Under the pieces are notes generated by a model. The model was not told the DNA's origin and did no database searches. It saw nothing but the letters and a program-made list of their open reading frames with translations. Made by a program: the position numbers and the translations under genes. A stretch of DNA of 64,000 nt from Kalaharituber pfeilii (taxonomy: Eukaryota > Ascomycota > Pezizomycetes > Pezizales > Pezizaceae): NCBI GenBank assembly GCA_015179045.1, contig WHUZ01000003.1, positions 62,001 through 126,000 of the forward strand, given 5' to 3'. How positions within the stretch are numbered: position 1 is the stretch's first letter; each line of letters begins with the position of its first letter. Of the stretch, positions 1 through 12,500 are shown one piece after another.

Positions 1-2334
1 GATATCTTGTCTGGGGTTTAACTCTGGAATTGCACATACATCCCAGATGCCTCGGATCTCCCATAAATCTACGATATGTGGGTCTTAGTGCTCAATCTGC
101 AATCGATTCACCACAGGGATGAAACCATTACGACCTCACATAGCCGTGTATAACCTGTAGTAGCCATTCCTGAAGGGATAGGGAATTCTTGGGGATGAAT
201 CAGGTGATTCATTGACTGGAGATATCTCCCGTTCACCTTATCACCTCAGCCACCCATATGCATCTTTCAGGATGTGATATTGCACCACATTTAGGAGATA
301 GATGGGATAATGATATGCCTCAGCTTAGCGAGTATCGCGTAACCGACTACGGCTTTGCAGGGAGACATAGGCTCCCACGCTACCAGCTACCACTAATTCA
401 TTGCACCTTCCCAATTCCCACCCTGTCTCCGACATGCCTGCATGCATAAGTTTGTTATATGAAAAACGTCCATGCATGATTTCACCCGCATGATCTAGCG
501 AAATGTTCAGCTTGCATACAGGTTATGAATTGGTTGAAAACGGCGTCTATCATAGTCTGTACCTGAACAAGGCTGAAGCTTGAGGTGGTCGGCCTGCAGG
601 GAATAACAGATCTTGATGGAGCAGTGCAGAACGTCTGCTGAAAATGCCTGGGTTCACCAAGATTCTGGGAACCTATGCCTGTTGCACGATGATGCTTAGG
701 TTTTCCCGATGTACATCACGATATTCAAATGCGGGCAACGGCCTTCAACATACACTGCCAGGGCTGAGGACAGCTCGCCCTAGGATCCCCAGAAGCCTAC
801 GTGCTACCTGCTCTGTGTAGCTAGATGTCTCGCTAGAGTTTCTCTATCAGTCCAAAATTGTCCCAGCAAAACGTCTAAACTACGTGTTGAACCATTCGCT
901 TTGGCATTCTAATCAACCCCGCACTTTCTACGCTCTGTAGCCCAACGGTTCCGGGGCTATAACCCATACCTATCTCAGTCATTTGAGCACGCGATATCAA
1001 GTCCCCCATGTTCATCCAATCCCAAGGTTCATTTTCAGTAGTAAGCCTGCTGCCTGGTCGCTCCTAAAATATTGATTTCCGGCAACCCACTCAGCTACCG
1101 CACGCTCTCTTTGCCTTTAATTCATCCCATTCCCCCACGCTAGTCATACTTATTCAACCTATTACACACACCCCACAGGCCCAGTCAAAGAGATAGGCTC
1201 ACATGTCCTACTCTTCCCTCCCGCACCAGTTCAGCGGTCGGCTACTATAGTCCATACCGAATCTATCTTCCTCAGCAATTTCTTCCGCAATGCAAGAAGT
1301 GAAGACTAGAAAAAGTTATCCCTTCTCTTCTCATGCTGCATGCAGACTATTCCCTGCAAAAGCAGCTCTAATATGCTCTCAAAAAACCCACGAGATATGA
1401 GCGCAACATCGCACAGAAACCGCTCTAAGTCCACGGACTTCCCAGATAGGTAGCTGCCAAGCCTTTTGCTTCACGACCGTTATCTGGTAGGGTTGAGCCA
1501 ATAGTGAATCTAGCGCTGACGGTAGCGTGATTTTGAATATGCTGCACTCAAACATTGGAAACGCAATTATTGGTGAGGAAGAAGGCGAAACTCAATAGCC
1601 AGTCATGACTGCTTGATATGGATGTAGGAGTACGGCACTATTGCAGTGATTTAAACTAAGGAGACGACAGGACTTTCAGAATGTCATTCAAATTCCACCG
1701 TCTGGTTCTCACCGACTTCAATAATGGCTGCGGCTCGCTTAAACCATAACCAATGCAGCACATTTGGATTTGGACTGTTTTGATTCAAGACGGGGACATA
1801 TGAGTGCTGAGTCAGTTCGCAATTGAGCCCTTGTCTGTTATTTGGCTAAAAGTTCAATACGGGGTGTAAAGTCCATATTAAGTACCCTAATAACTTCAAT
1901 TGCAGCAGGTATTGGTCACTACAGTCCTTCTGGTGTGTGTCATTGCCGGCATGGAAGCAAACATTGACCAATCTAAGTAGCGAGACGTTCGAGAATTTGG
2001 CAATTCCTGTTTATTTCCGGGACATCGCTCTTATAGACTCATGCCTTCTTCTGGATTGATAAATTGCAACAAACTCCTTTGCCCATACATTAATACTTTG
2101 CCAATTCAGGACATGATTTATGAACATCTTTATACAAGAATTCAACATCACAAGCTAATTATAAAAGTAAACGAAGGAGTCAAGTGACACCGATGTGTAC
2201 GGCAGCAGACCATTGATGGAGTTGGGCCAGTGGCCATGATGGCAGGCTGACCCTGATTATCTGTATATACTTTAGATATTTCTCGAACCGAGCGTCGAGT
2301 GGGTCACGCCTGTTACCGTTTCGCTGAGGTCGCT
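1..2334. other. gene-free stretch
   Basis: I see no supportable gene here. Stop codons are frequent in all frames and the only open frame above 60 codons (258-449) has no recognisable motif. No long repeat, tRNA or rRNA is evident. The stretch may be eroded repetitive DNA, but I could not compute a RIP index or compare it with other copies. Confidence 0.5.
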
Positions 2335-2935
2335 TATGGTGCCGGAAGTTAATAATCAACATGTTGTAACATTCCCAGCCAGCATTAGTAAGCAGCACCA
2401 TATGTGCCATTTTGCTGCTTGAGCAATCGCGCACCCTTCAGTTACGGTCACTTTACACGGTCGCATTACACGCTCGCTTGCCCACGCTCGCACCAGAGTC
2501 TATTGCAGGTCTACGAGAAACTATACCCAAAGCTCTTTTTTCTATTTCAGACATCTCTATTTGGCGTTATTATAATAAGTGTCTTCATATTATGCAGGCA
2601 TATAAGGATGGTCATCAATATGGTACAGAGGCCTTCAAAAATCATGTATATATGTCAACGGCGGGGAACCCTTTGATGACTAATCCATTTGTATGGGGCT
2701 TGGCATGTAACATTTGCTACATTTCCTAAGAAAGTAAAAAAACTTTGAACCTTTTCAGTTTTACAACGAATAAAGATTTTGCCATGAAAATATCATAGAA
2801 TGATAGAGCGTCTCAAATAGTATAGATTTTTGATATTTCTACCTTAGTTCATATTAGGTTGTGGTTGCTGATAGGTTTTGCGTTGCGTTGGTTGTGTCGC
2901 AAATTTCATGTTGATTATTAACTTCCGGCACCATA
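2335..2935. mobile_element. short TIR transposon relic with TA target-site duplication
   Basis: A perfect 29-bp inverted repeat lies at 2335-2363 and 2907-2935; it begins TATGGTGCCGGAAGTT on the left and ends with the exact reverse complement on the right. The outer TA is its own complement, so the simplest reading is a 27-bp TIR (TGGTGCCGG...) flanked by a TA duplication, as in Tc1/mariner/pogo-type insertions. The interior is about 540 bp and carries a degenerate coding remnant on the plus strand. At about 600 bp the element is far too short to be autonomous, so it is probably an internally deleted copy. The perfect repeats suggest fairly recent insertion or selection on the ends. Family assignment is tentative. 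Confidence 0.75.
2412..2729 (+). pseudogene. probable transposase C-terminal fragment
   Basis: This 105-codon open frame lies wholly between the inverted repeats of the surrounding element. Its second half contains the segment IWRYYNKCLHIMQAYKDG followed by HQYGTEAF and a VY motif. From memory this resembles the arginine/tyrosine-rich tail seen near the C-terminus of many fungal DDE transposon proteins (IRR..R..RYMDAYR.G pattern). No catalytic DDE residues are present, and frames upstream are closed. I read it as the 3' end of a deleted transposase gene. A chance ORF is possible, but its position inside a TIR element favours the transposon reading. Confidence 0.45.
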
Positions 2936-5900
2936 CCCTGATCGACATTTACTAATTATGTCTCGGTGTTGTCCAGGCCGGCGCGCACGGCCTGTGCGTC
3001 CTGAAGATTAATATTGATGAGAATTTCATCAAGGTTCTCGAATTAGGTATATATGCATAACTGATGCAAATAGATTAGCGTGTTATCAGCCTGGATTGAC
3101 CCAAGTGAAGGTTACATGTGCATGTATGGCACAGGCTTGTGAACGGAGATCTTGATTTGCTTTTGTATCCATGTACTGGTGCATACGGATAAGTTCACCC
3201 TTACTACATTTATTGAATAAGTATTGAGCACTATGACATGGCCTATTGTGGGCGTGCACGAGCTACAGCTATATGATGACAGTTTACTCCTATGAAGTAA
3301 TGACTGCAGGCATATATTGATAGCATACAGGTCAGGGTTTAAATAACAATGTGACCTGGTGTCTGCAATCTATAGGCAGTTACATCCTGCAGCATTACAG
3401 AGCGAGATCTATACGTACGACGACATATAACAGTGCAACAAGACTAGCTATCAGCATAACCAGCCGGAATGCGCTTACAACGGTCACAGTGTTATGCATG
3501 AGAACCCGGCATGTTCAACCTGGACGGACGTCAAGCATATTGGTATCCTTCTGCCCCATGAGCTGGTGAACGGTCTAGCTGGCCATGGCATCCCATGGCT
3601 CTATACATGATTTCCTCGTACCTCACTATACCACATTCACTATATACTACCACCCTTCTTTATATACAGATATACACCACTAAAGTAAATCACTTCTCTC
3701 GGATCCTTCCTGGCCTGGTTAAGATAGATGCCAACACAATTAATATTTACTTCCATCCTTTGGAAGTTGAAGGTCACGTGCACTTGGCTATCTCTTGTTA
3801 TTATGCAAACAAAGCTATCATGCAGTTCATATCAACAGGACCTGGTGTGGGGCCGGTACCGTTACCGAACAACCCATATTCGCCGATCAGTACGAGATGT
3901 ACATTTTCAATGTGCTCAGCCTTGTATATATCTTCAAGATATACATGCATATTCAGCAGGCACCAGAACTTACATGCAAGCTGGTATACAAGCTAGTACA
4001 CAAGCACTCACGCATATTGAGCAATCTGACCTTGCTTGAACCCGAACCACCATTTCTATACCATACATACCTGAATACCATGCCCATGATCAGCAACGCC
4101 ACTCCTCCTGCGGTCATAATTGCGCTGACATCTCATACACATGCATCTCAGATACTATCAACTGTTCGCATGACCAGATATGCTCTATTCCTGAAATCAA
4201 AACTTCCCAAAAATGATCAGCTGATATAAACATACATATTGCCTGCCTATACCTTTGAATATGCATCTTTGAGAGGAAAAAAAAAGAGGAGCAAGAGAAA
4301 ATCTGTCTTCACACGATTAATACCAGCATTGCATGCACAGCCGTTTTGTACGAGTCATATGCATTTATCTCCCTTCTATTCTACTGTACTCGAGATGCTG
4401 GGCACGAGATCACTGTACTCCGTTCTCTACTTAATTAACGATGATGAGTTCCTTTGGCGGTCGGAGCAATTACCGCTCCCGCGGTGGCAGATCCGAAGAG
4501 AACATACATACTTAAGGCCTACTATGCAACGGCACTACATATCTTCAGGTCTAATTATCATATTACATTCTGTCGGTACGGCAGTTGATCACTTGCTGTA
4601 TTATTTCCGCTTTTGTAACTGCATCTAGCTCTTTAGCCATGGTGTAAGAATCTCACCGCTTGATTACGAGGCTACACTCTACCATTGGAACGCAGAGGAG
4701 GTAGACATCCAAACTCCAAGCCGACCTGTACCAATCTTCTTTACAAGACTACCAATTACGACCAAAATAAATTATATATATATAAACAAACGTTTATTGC
4801 AGCTGTTAGACTGCAACATAAATTAGCAGGTCTTCCTACCCCCTTTTGCTAATCTAAAAGCATACAGGAAAATGCTATAGTTTAAATCATATATTACTAG
4901 AACTCCAAATCACGAACTGAATATTGCAAGGACCTAACCGTCAATTTACAGCAACACACACTATATCAACGTTCAATATACATTTATCTGCATCTATATT
5001 GCCAGGTTTGTAGCCACACTTTGACCATAGTCCCCAATCCTGAATCTTTCCCCTGTCCTGACCTCGCCTTGGTGGTCAATATTTATAATAGTAACGAACT
5101 AAGTGCATAGTGAGTAGTAGTAGCACATGCAATGTTTTGAGTGACAGGTGCTGATTGAGTATAAGCATTGTCTTTGCATGGTCATGTCACGCACCCATCC
5201 ATATGCGTATTCCATAAAGTAATGGATACCGAGTGCCGAGCACATATTATCTACGGGCCAGCTGGTATTTGCAGATTACAGACTTCCAAATAGAACAAGC
5301 GTTGATCCTCCCTGCCCTCACATGTGCAGTGGTCTGCGTGACCTTTGTCACGTCTGTCTCATTAAATTCTATGCTGATGCATTGCATATTTAGTTATACG
5401 TGATATCTTTCTTCAGCCACAACCCCCTGCCTTCCCCATTTCCATCACGTGCCACGTTCACAATGGTCACAAGGTCCCGAGGTTGAGCTTTACGCAAGGT
5501 TTCACAAACCGTTTTTGATGTTGTGGGAGGAGGGGGGCTTTAGAACAGTTTTGTGGGGTAAGCTGGTTGGCTGTTTGATTGGTTCCGCCATTCTTTTTCA
5601 TTTGGAATTGTTAGAAAGTAACACAAGGAAGGCAATGAACTGCATAAAGCACTTTGTTAAGAACTAGGTAGTACGTACTTTGTGATTACCTATGTGAAAT
5701 GACAGGGTAGAGAAAGTCAGTGTCGCGTTTTTGACACCGACCTTCGCTGTCCCACTGTCATTTCGAATATCTTATGCCAGTACCCAAGTACGGTGAGTAC
5801 ATACAGATAACCGCTCATCAATCACATCACATCAAGCATGGTTCTTACTTTTTTTTTTTTTTTTTTCTTTTTTAGATTTCGACTGATCATGATTTGCCTT

Positions 5901-6480
5901 CGTGCGCCAGCGCCCCGGTGTCGGGGGAGGGGGGAGAGGTCCAGGGTTCTGCCCAATCATGCCAATTAGATTGATTACTTACAACGGAACAACTGCCCAA
6001 AGCGGAAAAAAAAAAAAAAATCGCTTGAACCAAGTTTTTTTTACTTTAAACTCCCACGCCCTGAGCACAATCCAACAGCGAACCCCCTGCTAAGTTACCC
6101 CGCGCTCGCGCGCCGTACCCGGACCAGTAATTCGCGACCTGTCCAACGTTGTGGCGGGCGTTGACGCCGTCAACCTTATGTACTTATCTAGGTCCATGTA
6201 CAGAATAATGGCTCGCATTCGCCCCAGCCGAGCTGAGACACAAGACACACGACACACAGCAACATGCAAATACAAAAGTCAGCACAGAAGGGGGCTGGAA
6301 ATGGTGCTGTAACGAACAGCAGCCACAAGGCTCCAAGGCTATTACTTCTCTACAAGGCACGTAATCATCGGCGTAAACGAGGGGCGGGGAAGGCGCGAGC
6401 ATTAGATGAATTTAGGAAACGTTACACTTTTTCCTCATCGGAGATACTACATTCTATTTCTTTTCTTTTCTTTTCTTTTC

Positions 6481-6516
<36 letters not shown>

Positions 6517-9500
6517 CCTTTCTGTTTTTGGCCTTTTGACATACACATATGTGAACAAGATTAGAAATACACAAGTACGTACATAGGTACTCCTATTAGT
6601 TGATTATAAATGAGCTGGCTGTTTCACCTAGCCATCGGGCGTTTGATAAAGATGTCTCTTACGCTTCACAGGTTTTATGTGTATTATATATGCCAGGCGT
6701 GCTTAAATTGAGATCACCAGCTCATGCTCATGATCCTATTTAATGCTCATGGCCAATCATGAGCCAGTAGAGGATGCAATTTGGATATCATATCTAGATG
6801 ATTAGAGTCAGCTGCATACGATCCTTAGAGCTTCTCCCCTCCATACCAAGATCCAGTTCGGCGGGTAACGGTTTCGCGGCCAGGTTGGTAATAGCGATGC
6901 TGATCACACATTTAAGGCGTCGAAGATTAAACGGTTGGAACACGCCGCTTAAACATACCTATCTAATTCAGGTACTTTGCGCCACGATGTTTAGAGTATC
7001 TGATATTCTTTGATAGTTCATGACGGCAGAACTTGATCGTCATTACTTAATTTCTATTAGACCTATCAAAATTCTATTATGATATTTAGTCTCCCCTCTA
7101 GTAATCCCATACCTTCGATATCATGATACCCTGTTTGATTTTCAGATCATCATTATGCATGCATTTATGCATAGGTAAATTATCGGCCAATCAAATCATC
7201 AGATGCTTTCGCCAATTGCGCATGGAAGAAATGGTGCTTATCATCCAAAGCTAGTTCTCTAGCTAGCGTTCACTCTGCTCCGGCAGTATGTGCTTCCCCA
7301 AAACCATCTCACCTCACAATCTTACCGACTTTCGTTGCAAACTCACCTCGAGATGTTCTGGCACTCGTGTTCGCTCATTGGCCCACCATTACGGGTCCTA
7401 GTGCCCGGTAAGGCGGATATTTCCGCCGAATTCACGCTATGTGCAGTGCTGCTTTCGAACCCCTGGAGATCATGAGTACAAGTAGTTCCTCAACAAGGAA
7501 AAATATAGGAAAAATAGAAAAAGACGTTACAGAAATTCTCAAGAACACCCAGAAAACCGCCGTTACCATATTCAAGACAACATTTGTCTAACATTGCTAG
7601 CTTAACCCCAATCCTTCCTCATTAACCCCACATTGATAGAGGTTGTTTAATTGTAATCCATCCATACATAGCGAGTCCTGGGCAGTCCCTAAATGTGATG
7701 TGACGCGCATATAAGCGGCTAACATCGTATTTAATAAAACAGCCGTTTTCTGTAAATTTATATCCGAAGTTTAACAAGCCCTCCACCCAAAACCCTAGCT
7801 AGCCTACTCTTTAAACTGCAGGAAAGCTTTACTTATCAAGTGTGTGTGCTTTTTCTTTTTCTTTTCTTTTCTTTACTTTGCTTCTTCCAGCGAGGAAACA
7901 GTCGATCCAATGGCGAATATCAATCTCATTCACCAATGAGGATATACCCATGCTCGGTGCTGCATTTTCTAGAAAACAGGGTATGATATTGTATTAGCTC
8001 TTATCAACCAAATGGTCATGGCTTGAGAACAATATGATATCATATAGACATCCCTACCTAAAGCTCCAATGTAGCTACAGGGCTCATACGCACATACACG
8101 CACCATGCGGGTCGAATTGCAAGAGCGCAATCAAGCTTAACCAATATATCTCGACAAAGCAAGGATACTCTGGAGGAAAAGGGCATAGCTCTTGATAGTT
8201 CTCGGACGATTGGCTGTACTGAAACTGGTATTCAATGCTCAAACGGTTATCCGTGAAATATTCCTGGACAGGAAGTAATTGGGCAAGCGTCCTCTGATAA
8301 CTGGCTGATGATTGTGCCCAATGGAAACGTCGATTTTTATGCCCCTTTCCTCCCACAGTATAGATATGAATTACCAGGATGAAAAAGTTAATTCTGTGTA
8401 TGGATGTAGTTCCAAGGATACTTTATCATGATTCCTCAGGTTCCGTGCGACTCCTTATGTCACGTACAAGCTCAAGCTTCTCAATCACTGTGACCTTAAA
8501 CTGCAGGATTCAATGTGAGTTAATTAGCAACCGGGGTGCATGATGCAGTGGCCTCGTATAGGTACACATGCTTCGTAACCATCTGAGGACCTTGACTTTT
8601 TTTTCTTTTTCCTTCCTTTTCCTTTCCTTTTTCCTCCTTTCCCCTTTTGCTATTTCCTTCGAAATTGCATTCTAAAGGCCTCGCTTAGGCTTCTATGACT
8701 GTCCCGGCTTAGAGCTGAGGAAATCTTCCATATCAGATGTTGGGGTAAAGTAGGTACCCGCGTCGTCAAATTGACCTGCCTTATTGGAGCTCATGACTGC
8801 CGTAAACGCATCAAAGGTCAACCTGCATCCAAATTCAACAGCTTCCGCAGATGGCCGGCCACCAAAATGCATATACACAGTACACAGCTTTTGGGCGAGC
8901 CTGACTTTGCTACCTGTTCTCAACCAAAATCAGCAAAGCCAATACACGCAGTGATTCTTCGCACAATTTTGTAGGTTAGTTTTGGGAATAAGATACCTAG
9001 ATATCCCTATCTATAATGACCTTAACCCCCACGCTCAAGAAAAAAAAGCTCATTCCAACATAGCTACCAAACTTCCACACGCAGGGGTGACGAATGCTAC
9101 ATCCTTTTTATGGGAACCGTTACCAGCTCCAACTGGCATATGTAATCATTCAAATGCTCTTACCAAACGGTAATGGCCCTGTGATGCTGAACTAGCATTC
9201 CCTTCAAACCCGCGCCCGGTCATTATCGCCACGCTTACGGGGAACATCTGGTGGGGGAGGGAGCCATATCCAGAGGAATCCCCAGTCGTTCTAAAAACCA
9301 TTGAAAGCTCGTTCAAGTTTCTCCAATGCAATATCTATTTCAGGGAATCGAAGTTTGTGGAAGAAATCATAGAAGCTAGAAACTGGATACCGGTAATCCC
9401 AATTGTCATTCATCAGCCTGTTGCATGCTTTAGTTTTTGTAGACTAATTTAGAACTTCCGCGAACAGTGGGAACAATGCAGTTGCAACCAGAATATAGGA

Positions 9501-12500
9501 ATCCTAATAGATATTAGTCCAGTTCAACAGAAACATGAAGGGCTGCTTTGAGGATAGCTGAAGGCCGTTGGGAGCTTCCGGCTGATTTCTCCTGCATGGC
9601 CGTTTCACCTCTCCTCAAGAAGCTACCATTTAGCCATTACGCAGCCGGACTAATGACCAATGCAAGTTGTGTACTCTACTATACTGTAGTCTAGCTCGCA
9701 GTCGTCAAAGATCCGAAGTGTCTTCCGCTCTGCACACAGCCTGTTTTTTTGCGTGTGCTCTAGTGCTGTACAATGGGACCAATTCTGTCACATTTTCCTT
9801 TAACTCATCCCCAAGCGGCCGGCGCGCCCTCTCTAGAATACAAACAAATAACACACTGTTTACCGATCGATCAGCGTCTTAGCTCCAGCGAGTGAGTATG
9901 ACACAACGAGCGAAAGACCGTTGCCAAGACGACGGGCGAAGAACCCTGCTATTTTTGGTACTTGCATGTTGTGCCGACCGTTGAATTAAGCGTAACAATG
10001 TCTCACACCATAGCGCATCGACACTGGAGGTTGTAGAGCTGGAGCAATGAAGCCCATGAGAGTATATGCCCATGATATCAGGTGGCTTCAAGCAGTTTGT
10101 ATGGCTTTATTACTTGAGACAATCGCATGGAACCAACTCCGCAATCGAGCAGTTACCGTCAGGTTGTGAGCGCACATGTGCTTTGATTCTCCTAGCTGTC
10201 ACCGAGCTCTGCATGCCTCTGCTTTCCACTGGCCCCCGAGCTCGGCCATGTCTTTCCGCTGCCCGAGGCTAGATCATTGGCTGCAGTTCAACATCGTTAG
10301 TTGGTTTGTTAATGCTTGCAAACTATGTCCGCCCCGCGCCCGCAAATTGATTCATGCCTTAACAGTATTGGTTATGTCCTGGTAGGCCCAACGTTTCCAG
10401 GCCGTCAATTGCCACATATCAAGGGATTGGCTATGCATAACCAAGACTAAGTTATAGGGTGAACTTATCAACCTCTTAGGAAATATAGGGTGCTAGTATA
10501 AAGTACCCTGTAGTCGAGTATGTTACCGTGAAGCGTGGCCACATGATACGACAAAAGCCGAATCACATGAATGGAAGCAAGCAGGAGTGGCCAGGCCGTG
10601 AGAACTTTCGTGTAACTAAGTCTCTGAAACGACCGAGATGCAGTGCGGGGCAAGAAGGATAGTCATGTGGATGTAAACAAGGCAGGACTCGTAGGATCGT
10701 TGGTTACCTTGTCACCAGGAAATAGAGTTAGAACCATGCTGCTGAAGCCAGCTTACTCTTAGTCCATCCTGGGAAACTAGGGGAGGGCTTGACCAAACTT
10801 CATCGCAGCTCTTTGATTAATGATGCCAAGAATCAGTATCACAAGCATTGACAACGATCCCGATATCTGGCGCGCAGGTCGAGTACCGTTCGGAGCTCGC
10901 GATGAGATAACTGGAGTATGGTAAGGATATGAGTCTGCACTGAATCATATCCAGTACCATACTCGACCTTCGCCCCAGAAGAGAGTACTAGTTCCATACT
11001 CCAATTATGCCTCCTTAGTATATGGAGGTCCCTCCATATCTCCAAACAGAAAACCTTTCCCTGCACTGATCATTTCTACCCAAGGGCTGTTGAGCTCAAA
11101 ACTTTCCTGGCATACGTTGGGTTCATCCATAGGCCTGGGTAGCGTGTAGCGCACCGATATAAGCTCAACAGCGGTCCAGTCCTTCCTAGCTACGACAACT
11201 CACAAAATACTGTGCCCAATGCCCCATGTATTATTGCACGTTGCAGGCCGCGTACACGGTGCCATATATGCTTCCAATCCAGAGAAGCGATTTGTTCTGG
11301 GCCGCGCCCAAGGCGAATCTTCTCTTGCAGCGTGCAAAAGTTCATGCGGGATCCGAGTAGAACTGTATTGGGCATACTTAGGGCGTACTAGTACTCAGTG
11401 GCACTTTATTGTACTTCGTATCTATTTGAATGCAGAGTCAGCACTGTATGCATAAAAAAATATAATTGTCCATCGGAATCTCGCAAAGTCATAGCCTAGT
11501 CTCGTAACCAGGTCATAGCCGTCATTTTATCGCAGGTGAAAAGAGTTTCGGAAGCCGCCGGCCTGCGCGGCACGCCCACATAGTAGTTAACTGCCGCTAC
11601 TCCCACAAAACCTAGCACTCAGCTGCAAACACCCCTGCTTCTCAAATGTCGCCGTTACGTGAGATTGTAAAAATTGAGCATGGGGCGGGCACATCGCGGG
11701 CATGCCGCCAAGCCTGTAACAAGCCACCACTGCGGCTACTAGCTAGGAAAATATGTAAGCGCATAATGTGCATTAGTACCCCAGTCCGAATATATATTTT
11801 ACTGGCTAGTAGTCTCGTGCCACAGTGACAGGTTACTCTCGCTGCAACCAGACTACTGTACTCTCGCTACTTGAACCTCAGCAGTCAATTTGAAAAAGGA
11901 TAAGTTTCTCGGCCAAATTGCGAATGAAACTCGATTTGATATTGAAAAATTATGTGCACTAAAGAACAGTACAGGATATAACGTGTACAGACCACAGAGT
12001 ATTCAATCTTGTGAGTCTATACTTCATAAAAAGTGTATTGCATACCAATGAGAATCACCGTTGCATACTGCTGCATACACGATGTATGTAGTTTCTGAAT
12101 TGGGCAGTCGCTACTCATTTGGAGCCTAGCGGTAAACCTTATATCTACGGGTAACATATGTTTTGAAATAATAAGACTTGCCACATCGTCCACTCCATTC
12201 GGCCCCGAATTTATTATTACCGAGTCGGCTCTGATCAATCACTTGAGCATTGACATCAATGGCAACGGAGTGGAGAGAGGAACGAATCCGTCAAATGGTA
12301 GATCACATCCATGAAGACGACATGCGCCCAGTCTGAAAAGTTAATTGTGAAGGTTGATTTCCGATTTGAGGTTGTTCATGTTCATTAGGAATTTGAAGTA
12401 ATACCAAGTGACGAGTGCTGACACTACAAAGGCGCGTTGTTGGAATAGACATCATTGCAGTGCGATATTGTTAGTGTCGAGCCCAACTTGAATGTTGTAC

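Noticed and set aside
3595..4229. Overlapping 133- and 144-codon frames, one with YEMYIFNVLSLVYIF
   Set aside because: I considered an RTA1-like membrane protein remnant, but no second motif, start context or splice structure supports it.
10880..11000. Imperfect inverted repeat around GAGTATGGTAAGGATATGA as a transposon end pair
   Set aside because: Several mismatches, no target-site duplication and a very short interior; too weak to call an element.
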